Shown here: positions 17,855-26,200 of the stretch, piece by piece
Position numbering within the stretch: position 1 is the stretch's first letter
How the letters are laid out: each line of letters begins with the position of its first letter
NCBI GenBank assembly: GCA_001874325.1
Contig: MPCW01000002.1
Location: 124,001-188,000 of the forward strand
Direction of reading: 5' to 3'
DNA from: Flavobacterium sp. MedPE-SWcel
GTDB lineage: Bacteria > Bacteroidota > Bacteroidia > Flavobacteriales > Flavobacteriaceae
DNA: 64,000 nt
Notes under the pieces: model-generated
Told to the model about the DNA's origin: nothing
The model's database searches: none
Seen by the model: only the letters and a program-made list of their open reading frames with translations
Position numbers and translations under genes: made by a program

Positions 17855-20707
17855 TTATCTGCTTAAGTACATTTTTCTTCGTGAGTACAATTCATAAAAC
17901 TGATCGTCTTTCAAATCGTCTATAAAGAGAATACTTTCTCCTGTACTCTTCATCTCAGGTCCTAGTTGTTTATTTACTCCTGGGAATTTATTGAATGAGA
18001 ATACTGGTTGCTTTATAGCATAACCTTCTAATTGAGGGTTAAAGTTAAAGTCTTTTACTTTCTTTTCTCCTAGCATTACTTTAGTAGCATAGTTTACATA
18101 AGGCTCACCATAAGCCTTAGCAATAAATGGTACGGTACGCGATGCTCTTGGATTAGCTTCTATAATATAAACTGTATCGTCTTTTACAGCAAACTGTATA
18201 TTTATAAGTCCTACTGTTTTAAGTGCTAACGCTATCTTTTTAGTATGGTCTTTTATTTGTTGCATTACAAACTCACCAAGATTAAATGGTGGTAATGTAG
18301 CATTACTATCACCAGAATGTACTCCACAAGGCTCTATATGCTCCATAATACCGATAATGTAAACATCTTCACCATCACATATTGCATCAGCCTCTGCTTC
18401 TATTGCTCCATCAAGGTAATGATCTAATAATAATTTATTACCTGGTATGTTCTTAAGCAAATCAATTACATGCTCTTCTAGCTCTTGCTTATTGATAACA
18501 ATTTTCATTCCTTGCCCTCCTAATACATAAGATGGTCTTACTAGTAATGGAAAATCTAACTCTTCTGATAAAGTAACTGCTTCTTCAGCACTTTCTGCTA
18601 CTCCAAACTTAGGAAATGGTATATCTAACTCAGATAGTAATTCAGAGAAACGCCCTCTATCTTCTGCAAGATCTAATGCATCATAACTAGTACCTAATAC
18701 TTTAATACCGTATCTATCTAGCTTTTCAGCAAGTTTAAGCGCTGTTTGCCCTCCTAACTGTACAATAACCCCCTCTGGCTTTTCATGACGGATAATGTCA
18801 TAAATATGCTCCCAGAATACTGGTTCAAAGTATAATTTATCTGCTGTATCAAAATCGGTAGAAACTGTTTCTGGGTTACAGTTAATCATTATAGTTTCAT
18901 ATCCACACTCTGATGCAGCAAGTACACCATGTACACATGAATAATCAAACTCAATACCTTGTCCTATTCTATTAGGTCCAGAACCTAATACTATTATCTT
19001 TTTCTTATCAGATACTATACTCTCATTATGAACATATCGTGTACCATCAGCCTTTTCTATCTCAGCTTCAAAAGTAGAGTAATAGTAAGGTGTTTTTGCT
19101 TTAAACTCAGCCGCACAAGTATCTACTAACTTATACACCCTGTTTATACCCATTTCTTCACGCTTGTTGTACACTTGACTTTCTAAACAGTTCATCATAT
19201 GAGCTATTTGTCTGTCTGCAAAACCTTTTTGCTTTGCTTCTAGTAACAATTCTTTAGGCAATGTATCAACAGTGAAGTTTGTGATTTCTTTTTCAAGAAG
19301 ATAAAGCTCTTCATACTGACGTAAGAACCACATATCTATTTTTGTAATTTCATGAATACGACTCAATGGTATACCCATTTGTATTGCATCATATATTACA
19401 AATACTCTATCCCAACTTGCATGAGTAAGTTTATCTACAACTTGCTCATAGTTAGTATACCCTTTACCATCAGCACCAAGACCGTTACGTTTAATTTCTA
19501 ACGATTGTGTAGCCTTATGTAGTGCTTCTTGGAAAGAACGACCAATACCCATTACCTCTCCTACTGATTTCATTTGTAGACCAAGTTTTCGATCGGCACC
19601 TTCAAACTTATCAAAGTTCCAGCGTGGTATTTTTACAATAACATAATCTAATGTAGGCTCAAATAAAGCCGAAGTAGATTTTGTTATTTGATTTTCTAAC
19701 TCATCAAGATGATATCCTAATGCTAGCTTCGATGCTACCTTTGCAATTGGGTAACCTGTTGCTTTAGAAGCTAGTGCAGATGAACGTGATACCCTAGGGT
19801 TAATCTCAATTGCTACAATGTCTTCTTTCTCATCAGGGCTAACAGCAAACTGTACATTACAACCTCCTGCAAAGTTACCTATGCTACGCATCATTTTTAT
19901 AGCCATATCTCTCATTTTCTGATATGTAGTATCAGATAAAGTCATGGCTGGTGCAACTGTTATACTATCTCCTGTATGAATTCCCATAGGATCCATATTT
20001 TCGATAGAACAAATAATTACAACATTATCGTTTTTATCTCTAAGTAATTCTAACTCATATTCTTTCCAACCTAAAAGAGCTTTATCGATAAGCACCTCAT
20101 GTATTGGCGATGCTTCAAGACCTCTAGTAAGAAGTTCGTCAAAATCTTCTTCTTTATGTACAAAAGCTGCTCCAGTACCTCCCAGTGTAAACGACGGGCG
20201 TATTACTAATGGAAAACCAAACTCTTGTGCTATTTCTTTTCCTTTAAGAAAAGAGTTAGCCGTTTTTGCAGGAGCTGCAGGTATATCTATTTTTTTAAGT
20301 AGTTGTTTAAACTGCTCTCTATCTTCTGTTACATTAATAGCGTTAACATCTACTCCAATAAGCTTTACATCAAAATCAGCCCAAATCCCTTTATCTTCTG
20401 CCTCTAAACAAAGGTTAAGTGCTGTTTGCCCTCCCATAGTAGGTAACACAGCATCAATATTAGGATGTGCTTTTAATATCTCAATAATAGACTTTGTAGT
20501 AAGTGGCTTTAAATATACATGATCTGCCATCGAAGGGTCAGTCATTATAGTAGCAGGGTTCGAGTTAATAAGTATTACCTCTATTCCTTCTTCTCTAATA
20601 GAACGTGCAGATTGTGAACCAGCATAATCAAACTCACAGGCCTGACCAATTACAATTGGACCAGAACCGATAATTAAAATAGATTTTATAGAATTGTCTT
20701 TCGGCAT
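17855..20707 (-). CDS. carB: Carbamoyl-phosphate synthase large subunit, form without C-terminal regulatory domain
   Basis: A 950-residue protein making carbamoyl phosphate from bicarbonate, ammonia (from CarA) and two ATP, for arginine and pyrimidine synthesis. Two homologous ATP-grasp halves are visible: the first begins ILIIGSGPIVIGQACEFDYAG and includes GGTGAAFV and EINPRVSRSSALASKATGYP; the second begins VLGSGPNRIGQGIEFDY with VRPSYVLGGQGM and EANPRASRTVPFIAKAYG. It ends shortly after KSTGESILFIDD, so the MGS-like allosteric domain at the end of the roughly 1070-residue E. coli enzyme is missing. That short form is, as I recall, normal in Flavobacteriia. carA is not next to it. Confidence 0.97.
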   Translation of the reverse strand: MPKDNSIKSILIIGSGPIVIGQACEFDYAGSQSARSIREEGIEVILINSNPATIMTDPSMADHVYLKPLTTKSIIEILKAHPNIDAVLPTMGGQTALNLCLEAEDKGIWADFDVKLIGVDVNAINVTEDREQFKQLLKKIDIPAAPAKTANSFLKGKEIAQEFGFPLVIRPSFTLGGTGAAFVHKEEDFDELLTRGLEASPIHEVLIDKALLGWKEYELELLRDKNDNVVIICSIENMDPMGIHTGDSITVAPAMTLSDTTYQKMRDMAIKMMRSIGNFAGGCNVQFAVSPDEKEDIVAIEINPRVSRSSALASKATGYPIAKVASKLALGYHLDELENQITKSTSALFEPTLDYVIVKIPRWNFDKFEGADRKLGLQMKSVGEVMGIGRSFQEALHKATQSLEIKRNGLGADGKGYTNYEQVVDKLTHASWDRVFVIYDAIQMGIPLSRIHEITKIDMWFLRQYEELYLLEKEITNFTVDTLPKELLLEAKQKGFADRQIAHMMNCLESQVYNKREEMGINRVYKLVDTCAAEFKAKTPYYYSTFEAEIEKADGTRYVHNESIVSDKKKIIVLGSGPNRIGQGIEFDYSCVHGVLAASECGYETIMINCNPETVSTDFDTADKLYFEPVFWEHIYDIIRHEKPEGVIVQLGGQTALKLAEKLDRYGIKVLGTSYDALDLAEDRGRFSELLSELDIPFPKFGVAESAEEAVTLSEELDFPLLVRPSYVLGGQGMKIVINKQELEEHVIDLLKNIPGNKLLLDHYLDGAIEAEADAICDGEDVYIIGIMEHIEPCGVHSGDSNATLPPFNLGEFVMQQIKDHTKKIALALKTVGLINIQFAVKDDTVYIIEANPRASRTVPFIAKAYGEPYVNYATKVMLGEKKVKDFNFNPQLEGYAIKQPVFSFNKFPGVNKQLGPEMKSTGESILFIDDLKDDQFYELYSRRKMYLSR

Positions 20708-20739
20708 TGTTGTGTTGTAGTTATATTATTGTAGTTATG

Positions 20740-20747
20740 CAAATTTA
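20740..20747 (-). promoter_or_regulatory. Putative promoter -7 box of carB (TAAATTTG)
   Basis: A minus-strand TAnnTTTG match 32 bp before the carB ATG. The -33 element is not evident. Confidence 0.45.
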
Positions 20748-20763
20748 GTATTTATTTTAAAAA

Positions 20764-20800
20764 AATCCCTCTTTATCCCAATAGGTATAAAAGAGGGAAT
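20764..20800. repeat. Imperfect inverted repeat between rpmH and carB
   Basis: AATCCCTCTTTA and TAAAAGAGGGAAT form an imperfect 12-bp stem around a 12-base spacer. It lies between the rpmH terminator and the carB -7 box, on the upstream side of carB, so it may be a second terminator or an operator-like element. Function unknown. Confidence 0.4.
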
Positions 20801-20813
20801 CTTTATGAGGTAT

Positions 20814-20846
20814 AAAAAAAGGCGTTACTAAAAAAAGTAACACCTT
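20814..20846 (-). terminator. Rho-independent terminator of rpmH
   Basis: On the minus strand: AAAGGTGTTACT, T-rich loop, AGTAACGCCTTT and a T-run (one G-T pair). It lies 21 bp past the rpmH stop. Confidence 0.8.
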
Positions 20847-20866
20847 TGTATATGTTTAAATAAACA

Positions 20867-21028
20867 TTATTTCTTATGTCTTGGGTCACAAGAAACAGTC
20901 AGTTTATGTCTTCCTTTAGCTCTTCTACGAGCAAGAACTTTTCTACCGTTGGCAGAAGCCATTCTCTCCATAAAACCGTGCTTATTTCTTCTTTTTCTTC
21001 TTGATGGTTGAAACGTTCTTTTACTCAT
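20867..21028 (-). CDS. rpmH: 50S ribosomal protein L34
   Basis: A 53-residue protein too short for the usual ORF cut-off. Translation of the minus strand from the ATG at 21028 gives [20 protein letters not shown], then [20 protein letters not shown] and [13 protein letters not shown], an unmistakable L34 with the TFQPSR and [13 protein letters not shown] signatures. L34 is a core protein of the large ribosomal subunit. The gene is not beside rnpA/dnaA here, as is common in Bacteroidota. It has its own TTG/TATATTTG promoter at 21108-21137 and a terminator, so it is monocistronic. Confidence 0.97.
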   Translation of the reverse strand: MSKRTFQPSRRKRRNKHGFMERMASANGRKVLARRRAKGRHKLTVSCDPRHKK

Positions 21029-21107
21029 TACTTAGTATCTTTAAAATCTTTATTGAATATCTTTCCTTTAACAAGATTACGGAATAACACTATTCCAAAA
21101 CCGAGTG

Positions 21108-21137
21108 CAAATATACAAAGGTTTTTTTTATCAACAA
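21108..21137 (-). promoter_or_regulatory. Promoter of rpmH (TTG-N19-TATATTTG)
   Basis: On the minus strand a TTG at 21135-21137 and a TATATTTG box at 21108-21115 are separated by 19 bp, the full Bacteroidota housekeeping pattern. The box is 79 bp upstream of the rpmH start, leaving room for a leader. Confidence 0.65.
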
Positions 21138-21171
21138 GGTCTTTTATAAAAATATTTTTAATTCATTTTAT

Positions 21172-21179
21172 TACCTTTG
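21172..21179 (+). promoter_or_regulatory. Putative promoter -7 box (TACCTTTG)
   Basis: A perfect TAnnTTTG match 22 bp before the ATG at 21202, divergent from the rpmH promoter. Confidence 0.5.
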
Positions 21180-21201
21180 CACCTCAAAATTATACACTAT
21201 C

Positions 21202-21741
21202 ATGTTCAATAAAAACATTAAACTTGTACTTGCTGCACTTGTAATTGTAACAGCCGTATGGCAGTTTACAGAAAATAATATAGGTAATGGTATTTTCTTA
21301 TTACTGTTTTCTGCAATTTTCATACTACTATATTATAAAAACGAAATGATACTACTTGCCTTTTTAAAACTAAGAAAGCAAGATTTTGATGGTGCTACAA
21401 AACTACTTAATAGAATAAAGAATCCAGAAGCTGCTCTTGTTACTAAACAACAAGGATACTATAATTACTTACATGGGCTTATGCTATCGCAAAAAGATCT
21501 TAGTAAAGCAGAAAAATATCTTAAAAAAGCTGTAGCACTAGGTCTTAATATGGATCAAGACATGGCAATGGCAAAGCTAAACCTTGCAGGTATTGCTATG
21601 ACCAAAAATCGTAAAGTAGAAGCTACTAAACTACTTGCTGATGCTAAAAAGCTAGACAAACAAGGTATGCTGAAAGAACAGATTACCATGATGAAACAGC
21701 AAATGAAAAAAGGACCACAAGTTCAACAAAGAAGATATTAA
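21202..21741 (+). CDS. Membrane-anchored TPR-like protein (DUF2892-type)
   Basis: A 179-residue protein with two short adjacent membrane helices at the N-terminus (residues 6-22, IKLVLAALVIVTAVW, and 29-45, GIFLLLFSAIFILLYY). A cytoplasmic helical domain with TPR-like repeats follows (LLAFLKLRKQDFDGATKLLNRI; GYYNYLHGLMLSQKDLSKAEKYLKKAVALG; AMAKLNLAGIAMTKNRKVEATKLLADAKKL). The start region resembles DUF2892 proteins. A scaffold or adaptor role at the inner membrane is the plain inference; no catalytic residues are seen. It is monocistronic, between its own -7 box and a strong terminator. Confidence 0.75.
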   Translation: MFNKNIKLVLAALVIVTAVWQFTENNIGNGIFLLLFSAIFILLYYKNEMILLAFLKLRKQDFDGATKLLNRIKNPEAALVTKQQGYYNYLHGLMLSQKDLSKAEKYLKKAVALGLNMDQDMAMAKLNLAGIAMTKNRKVEATKLLADAKKLDKQGMLKEQITMMKQQMKKGPQVQQRRY

Positions 21742-21746
21742 ATTTT

Positions 21747-21772
21747 AAAACCGCCTTAATGGCGGTTTTTTT
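21747..21772 (+). terminator. Rho-independent terminator
   Basis: Stem AAAACCGCC / GGCGGTTTT with loop TTAAT and a T-run, 6 bp after the TPR-like gene stop. Confidence 0.9.
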
Positions 21773-21872
21773 ATTCCTTTAGGCTAATACAACAATACCT
21801 AAAAGCTCACTTAATTAGTTTAAAATCATTATTTTAGTTAATTTTTTGTATTTTTATATAAAATTTAACTTT

Positions 21873-22571
21873 ATGGTCAAACTATTACTCAATGTACTAT
21901 TTCTACTTTCCCCTACATTGTTTTTTAGTCAAAATAATCAGTTATATTTTTCCGATGCAATAAAAATAGATTTCGACAAGTACAAAGCAAAAAGCCAATT
22001 TGCCTATCAATCTGGTGATATTGAAAGAGGTAGGTTCTTGTTTGACTCTTTAGTTGAGTATCGGCTTAAAAACACTGTTTTTGATGATTTTGTACTTAAA
22101 AAAGTAAATGGAGGGGAACTAAAAATTAGTGAATTAAAAAAACCTGTTGTTCTTATCACTTATGCCTCATGGTGTGTTTTCAGTAAAGGCGAAATACAAG
22201 CATTAAATAAACTTGTCCGAAAATATGGTAGCGAAGTAAATTTTGTACTATTATTTTGGGATAAAAAACATAATGCTAAAAAAGCTTCTCGAAAATTTCA
22301 TAGACAAATTATTGTTTGCTATGCACATGAACATTACAAGCACGATGCACACACTGTAGCATCAATCAAGCACACCTTAGGGTTTCCTACAAGTTTTTAC
22401 CTCGACAAGGATAAAAAGATAATTACTATAAGGCGAACTGGTATACATGTACCTTATGCGAAACATGAACAAGAAAACCGTTTAGCACTTAACTATAATG
22501 CTTTTCTTGATGGACTCACCACAATTATACTTAATGAAGAACTAAACAAAGAAACGCTTGCTATTAACTAG
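21873..22571 (+). CDS. Exported thioredoxin-like protein with CxxS active site
   Basis: A 232-residue protein with signal peptide MVKLLLNVLFLLSPTLFFSQ, so periplasmic or envelope located. The thioredoxin-like core starts near residue 80 (VNGGELKISELKKPVVLITYASWCVFSKGEIQAL). The usual WCxxC is WCVFS here, a monothiol form lacking the second cysteine. The cis-proline loop is in LGFPTSFYLDKDKKI. The motif suggests disulfide isomerisation or glutathionylation-type chemistry, or binding only, instead of classical thiol reduction. The ATG at 21873 is preferred to an upstream start because it begins the signal peptide. The stop codon TAG lies inside the loop region of the terminator hairpin. Confidence 0.8.
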   Translation: MVKLLLNVLFLLSPTLFFSQNNQLYFSDAIKIDFDKYKAKSQFAYQSGDIERGRFLFDSLVEYRLKNTVFDDFVLKKVNGGELKISELKKPVVLITYASWCVFSKGEIQALNKLVRKYGSEVNFVLLFWDKKHNAKKASRKFHRQIIVCYAHEHYKHDAHTVASIKHTLGFPTSFYLDKDKKIITIRRTGIHVPYAKHEQENRLALNYNAFLDGLTTIILNEELNKETLAIN

Positions 22572-22582
22572 CAAGCGTTTTC
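22552..22582 (+). terminator. Rho-independent terminator overlapping the CDS end
   Basis: Stem AAACGCTTGCTA / TAGCAAGCGTTT with loop TTAAC. The left arm encodes the last residues of the thioredoxin-like protein and the stop codon sits at the start of the right arm. The T-run is short. Confidence 0.8.
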
Positions 22583-22610
22583 GTTATTCAAAAATATTTC
22601 TCTTTTACAT

Positions 22611-23519
22611 CTAGTAACCAGAAACTGGTATATCCATCGTATACTCTTTCCCTAAAGGATTATTTAGCTTTCTGCTTCTCAACCACGGATTATGTATTTT
22701 TAATATCTTATAATTCACCCCTTGTTCTTTAGCAAAAACAGCTAAATCAGTGATTGAAGTATCAACTACCACTTTTTTAGTAGGTAATACAGGGTACATA
22801 TCATCTGGTAAAAGCTGAAAATGATATTTATAAGGGTTTTCCATTACCTGCTTTAAAGCTAATATCCTAAATACATAACGAGATGTCTCTGAATTTAAAA
22901 GCAAGTCATAATAATTATCTACACCTTGAAACTCTAATTGTCTATTTACACCTGCTAAGCCTGCATTATAAGATGCTGCTGCTAATGTCCAAGAACCAAA
23001 CTTTTCTTTAGCCTTTAATAAATACTGACAAGCTGCTTCTGTAGACTTCTCCAAGTGATAACGTTCGTCAACTAGTTTGTTTACCTCTAAACCAAACTGC
23101 TTACCTGTTTTAGGCATAAATTGCCAAACTCCTCTTGCTCCTGCTGGCGACACAGCATTTACTAAACCACTCTCTGCTACAGCAAGGTATTTAAAATCAT
23201 CTGGTACCCCATTTTTCTCTAATATAGGCTCTATAACCGCAAAAGCACGATTAGCACGTTTTATAATTATTTGTGTGGTAGCATGTAAATTAGCATTCAC
23301 TAATAACTCTCTATCAAACCGTTCTTTTACATCAGCTAAATTTAAGGGAGTATTTTCACCAGCAAAATCTATTGAATCAGGAAAGTAACACCCTATAGGT
23401 GTAACCTCTTGTTTCACTTCTCTTGGCTCATTATTAGAAACCGCATGTATTAACACACCACTTACTAATACTACCGACGCTATAATTCCTGTTTTCCTTA
23501 TCCACTCCATAATTTTCAT
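22611..23519 (-). CDS. Lytic transglycosylase (SLT/MltD-like)
   Basis: A 302-residue exported murein hydrolase that cleaves the glycan strand to leave 1,6-anhydro-muropeptides. The N-terminal signal anchor is TGIIASVVLVSGVLIHAVS. The catalytic domain shows the glutamate in KYLAVAESGLVNAVSP (about residue 116), then GARGVWQFMPKTGKQFGL and AAASYNAGLAGVNRQ, the SLT (family 1) signatures. The last 50 residues (VDTSITDLAVFAKEQGVNYKILKIHNPWL) look like a degenerate LysM-type segment. Two starts are possible, 23519 (MKIMEW) and 23510 (MEW). It is probably monocistronic, 81 bp from the hydrolase gene upstream. Confidence 0.92.
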   Translation of the reverse strand: MKIMEWIRKTGIIASVVLVSGVLIHAVSNNEPREVKQEVTPIGCYFPDSIDFAGENTPLNLADVKERFDRELLVNANLHATTQIIIKRANRAFAVIEPILEKNGVPDDFKYLAVAESGLVNAVSPAGARGVWQFMPKTGKQFGLEVNKLVDERYHLEKSTEAACQYLLKAKEKFGSWTLAAASYNAGLAGVNRQLEFQGVDNYYDLLLNSETSRYVFRILALKQVMENPYKYHFQLLPDDMYPVLPTKKVVVDTSITDLAVFAKEQGVNYKILKIHNPWLRSRKLNNPLGKEYTMDIPVSGY

Positions 23520-23600
23520 TTTTATAATTAACTGTTACACAACACTTCATTAAAATCAGCATAGCGCTCTGCGTAAAGTTACAAAAATGAAACCGAAATA

Positions 23601-24263
23601 TTAATCTTGAAGTATAATTTGCGGTAGGTTTTCGTTAAACCATTTCGGTCTATTAATTATCATAATATGCGTACCTCCTTTTAAGGTAATATAATCTCTC
23701 AAATACTGTGTAGGGAAAACCCCATCAGCATCACCATGTATATGTATTACACCTGGATCTGGTTTAGTTCTATCCCATAAAATTATGGTTTTAAAAGCCC
23801 ACTGAAGATATCGCCTATCTCTAACAGATAGATATTTCTCATATAACCTTAATTTTCTTGCTATAAAGCTATTACCTCTAGAGAAACGAGTAAACCAGCC
23901 TGCTTTTTCAATAAGGGCTGTAGGGAAAATATTATAAGCATGTACTAATTTTGCAAAACGCATTCGCTTCGGAAACTCCGTGTTACATTTTGCACTCGAA
24001 ACTATTATTACTTTACTTGTAGGGATTACTTTCGCGACTTCTTGCACTAACACTCCTCCGAAAGAAACACCTATTAAAACAGGGTTCTCATGTTTCACAT
24101 TTTTTGCAATACGTTTAGCATAATCTTTTAATGGCTCATCCAGCTCAGGTAGCAACCATTCTAGAAAAAACATCTCAAATTTATCTTCGGGTAGCTTTAT
24201 ATTTTCAAAAATAATTGGGCTAGCCGCCAATCCCGGCATAAAATAAACAGGAATTCTTTCCAT
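23601..24263 (-). CDS. Alpha/beta-hydrolase fold protein
   Basis: A 220-residue cytosolic protein of the alpha/beta-hydrolase fold. The nucleophile elbow is GVSFGG (about residues 65-70, PVLIGVSFGGVLVQEVA). A later aspartate (GDADGVFP) and a histidine (GGTHIMI) fit the remaining catalytic triad. The N-terminus (VYFMPGLAASPIIFENIKLP) carries the first strand and an oxyanion-type loop. The fold covers esterases, lipases and thioesterases, so the substrate is open. It is divergent from the pirin gene across a 120-bp gap. Confidence 0.85.
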   Translation of the reverse strand: MERIPVYFMPGLAASPIIFENIKLPEDKFEMFFLEWLLPELDEPLKDYAKRIAKNVKHENPVLIGVSFGGVLVQEVAKVIPTSKVIIVSSAKCNTEFPKRMRFAKLVHAYNIFPTALIEKAGWFTRFSRGNSFIARKLRLYEKYLSVRDRRYLQWAFKTIILWDRTKPDPGVIHIHGDADGVFPTQYLRDYITLKGGTHIMIINRPKWFNENLPQIILQD

Positions 24264-24383
24264 TTCACCGTATGTTTTAACGCTTTACCGACCTCATTTG
24301 TCGAATTTTATTGCGAAATTTGTGTGAAATTAAGATTTTTCTAACGGCTAGAATGCGTCTTAATTTTAATTTATCATAAATTT

Positions 24384-25103
24384 ATGAAATCTCAATTTCT
24401 CCCTAAAGAAGAAAGAGGTAGTACCAATTTTGGTTGGTTACAAGCTAATTTCTCTTTTTCGTTTGGTAATTATCATAACCCTGATAGAATTCAGTTTGGT
24501 GCACTACGTGTTTTAAACGACGATACTATTGCTTCTGGGATGGGTTTTGGTATGCATCCTCACGAAAATATGGAGATCATAACTATACCGTTACAAGGTG
24601 GTCTTACACATCGTGATAGTATGAAAAACCAAGCTACTGTAAAGTTTGGAGAGGTACAGGTTATGAGTGCTGGAACAGGTATACAACACTCTGAAATGAA
24701 TGCTAGCCATACAGAAGAAGCTAAAACACTACAGCTTTGGATATTTCCAGAAAAACAAAATGTAACACCACGTTACGATCAAAAAAAGTTTGATCTAGAA
24801 AATAATCGAAATTCTTTTGTAAATATTGTATCACCTCATGATAAAAATGATGGTAATGCATTATGGATATACCAACAAGCTTATCTTCATTTAGGCATCT
24901 TTGATGAAGAACAAGAGCTTAACTACAAAATAGCAACACCGAATCATGGTGCTTACTTATTCTTGATAGAAGGTGAATTAGAAATTGACGGACAAACTAT
25001 AAAATCACGAGATGCCTTTAGCGCAACAGCGTTAGAAACCCTTGCTATTACAACCAAAAAAAAATGCAAAATACTAATTATACAACCCCCTATGAAACTA
25101 TAA
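24384..25103 (+). CDS. Pirin family protein (YhaK-type bicupin)
   Basis: A 239-residue bicupin. The N-terminal cupin carries the metal ligands in FGMHPHENMEIITIPLQG (two His and a Glu) and in MSAGTGIQHSEMN. The C-terminal cupin (NHGAYLFLIEGELEIDGQTIKSRDAFSA) lacks an obvious metal site. Pirin-like proteins of this length include YhaK and quercetin-2,3-dioxygenase-like enzymes, some of which sense oxidation; the activity of this one cannot be predicted. It starts a cluster on the plus strand with a GNAT-like gene 6 bp downstream and an SDR gene 18 bp after that. Confidence 0.9.
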   Translation: MKSQFLPKEERGSTNFGWLQANFSFSFGNYHNPDRIQFGALRVLNDDTIASGMGFGMHPHENMEIITIPLQGGLTHRDSMKNQATVKFGEVQVMSAGTGIQHSEMNASHTEEAKTLQLWIFPEKQNVTPRYDQKKFDLENNRNSFVNIVSPHDKNDGNALWIYQQAYLHLGIFDEEQELNYKIATPNHGAYLFLIEGELEIDGQTIKSRDAFSATALETLAITTKKKCKILIIQPPMKL

Positions 25104-25109
25104 TTAACT

Positions 25110-25397
25110 ATGGAAATTAAAAACAATGAATTTCAACGACAATTTGAAACCACTACAGATGATGGTATAACACTATCTATAGAGTATTCACTACAAGAAC
25201 GTAAACTTTTTATTACTAGGATTAACACTCCTGAGGATTTTGACAATGATGAAGTTGTAACCGAATTTTTAAAGGAAATACTTAATATTGCCGAAGAAAA
25301 ACGACAAAAAGTAGTGCCTGTTCACCCTAAAGCAGCAGCGTTTTTTAAGAAGAATCCAGTATATAAAGAGCTACTTCCTCCTGGTATAAGAATCTAA
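25110..25397 (+). CDS. YjdJ-type GNAT-like small N-acetyltransferase
   Basis: A 95-residue single-domain protein of the Acetyltransf_CG (YjdJ) type, a minimal GNAT fold. Recognised by the beta strands near the N-terminus (ISLEYSLQERKLFITRINTP-like), and the ending VVPVHPKAAAFFKKNPVYKELLP. That ending is the characteristic HPxAxxFxxxxPxYxxL pattern of this family. Members bind acetyl-CoA; the acceptor substrate is unknown. The start follows the pirin stop by 6 bp, and the SDR gene begins 18 bp later, so the three are probably one operon. Confidence 0.85.
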   Translation: MEIKNNEFQRQFETTTDDGITLSIEYSLQERKLFITRINTPEDFDNDEVVTEFLKEILNIAEEKRQKVVPVHPKAAAFFKKNPVYKELLPPGIRI

Positions 25398-25415
25398 AAA
25401 ATTACGATATAAAAA

Positions 25416-26132
25416 ATGCAAAATTTAAAAGGAAAAAATGCCCTTATAACAGGTGCAGGAAAAGGTATTGGTAAAGCAGTAGCACTAGCCTTAGCCAGTG
25501 AAGGTGTAAACATCGCTTTACTCTCTCGTACTAAAAGTAGCTTAGAAGAAGTTGCTACAGAAGTGGAGAAACTTGGTGTAAAATCATTTATTGTAACCGC
25601 CGATGTTTCTGATATTAATAGCGTTAATGAAGCTGTAAGTAAATCATTAGCAGAGTTTGGTACTATTGACATCTTAATTAATAATGCTGGTATTGCCAAA
25701 ATGGGTAAGTTTTTAGAGCTAACTCCTACAGACTGGGAAGAAGTTATAAAAATAAACTTAATGGGGACTTACTATACTACTAGAGCCGTACTACCAAACA
25801 TGATTGATAGACAAAGTGGTGATATCATCAATATATCATCTACAGCAGGGTTAAAAGGTGCTCCTGTAACAAGTGCATATAGTGCTTCTAAATTTGCTGT
25901 TTTAGGACTAACTGAATCATTAATGCAAGAAGTTAGAAAACACAATATAAGAGTAACTGCTTTAACACCTAGCACTGTTGCTACAGATATGGCGTTTAAC
26001 CTAAACCTTACAGATGGAAATCCTGATAATGTAATGCAGGCTGAAGATATTGCCGAACTAATTGTAGCGCAATTAAAACTAAACAAAAGAGTGTTTATAA
26101 AAGAAAGCGGAATATGGTCTACTAACCCATAA
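25416..26132 (+). CDS. Short-chain dehydrogenase/reductase (3-ketoacyl-ACP reductase-like)
   Basis: A 238-residue SDR. It has the nucleotide-binding motif TGAGKGIGK (residues 12-20), NNAG at about 87-90, the catalytic Ser in IINISSTAG, and Tyr/Lys in YSASK. The sequence best fits the FabG-like 3-oxoacyl-ACP reductase group used across Bacteroidota, but SDRs with other substrates look the same. The N-terminal pattern ([12 protein letters not shown] after strand 2, SRT in the cofactor loop) favours NADP(H). It is the last gene of the pirin/GNAT/SDR cluster and ends at a strong terminator. Confidence 0.9.
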   Translation: MQNLKGKNALITGAGKGIGKAVALALASEGVNIALLSRTKSSLEEVATEVEKLGVKSFIVTADVSDINSVNEAVSKSLAEFGTIDILINNAGIAKMGKFLELTPTDWEEVIKINLMGTYYTTRAVLPNMIDRQSGDIINISSTAGLKGAPVTSAYSASKFAVLGLTESLMQEVRKHNIRVTALTPSTVATDMAFNLNLTDGNPDNVMQAEDIAELIVAQLKLNKRVFIKESGIWSTNP

Positions 26133-26156
26133 ACCTATTTAAGATACTTTATTATA

Positions 26157-26195
26157 AAAAAAGAAGGAGTGTTTATAAACACTCCTTCTTTTTTT
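26157..26195. terminator. Bidirectional Rho-independent terminator
   Basis: Stem AAGAAGGAGTGTT / AACACTCCTTCTT with a small TATA loop and A/T runs on both sides, between the SDR gene and the end of mtaB. Confidence 0.9.
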
Positions 26196-26200
26196 ATTCT

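Noticed and set aside
21008..21244. Plus-strand open frame across the rpmH start
   Set aside because: It lies over the L34 gene and its promoter on the other strand, has a biased unlikely protein, and overlaps the true start of the TPR-like gene.
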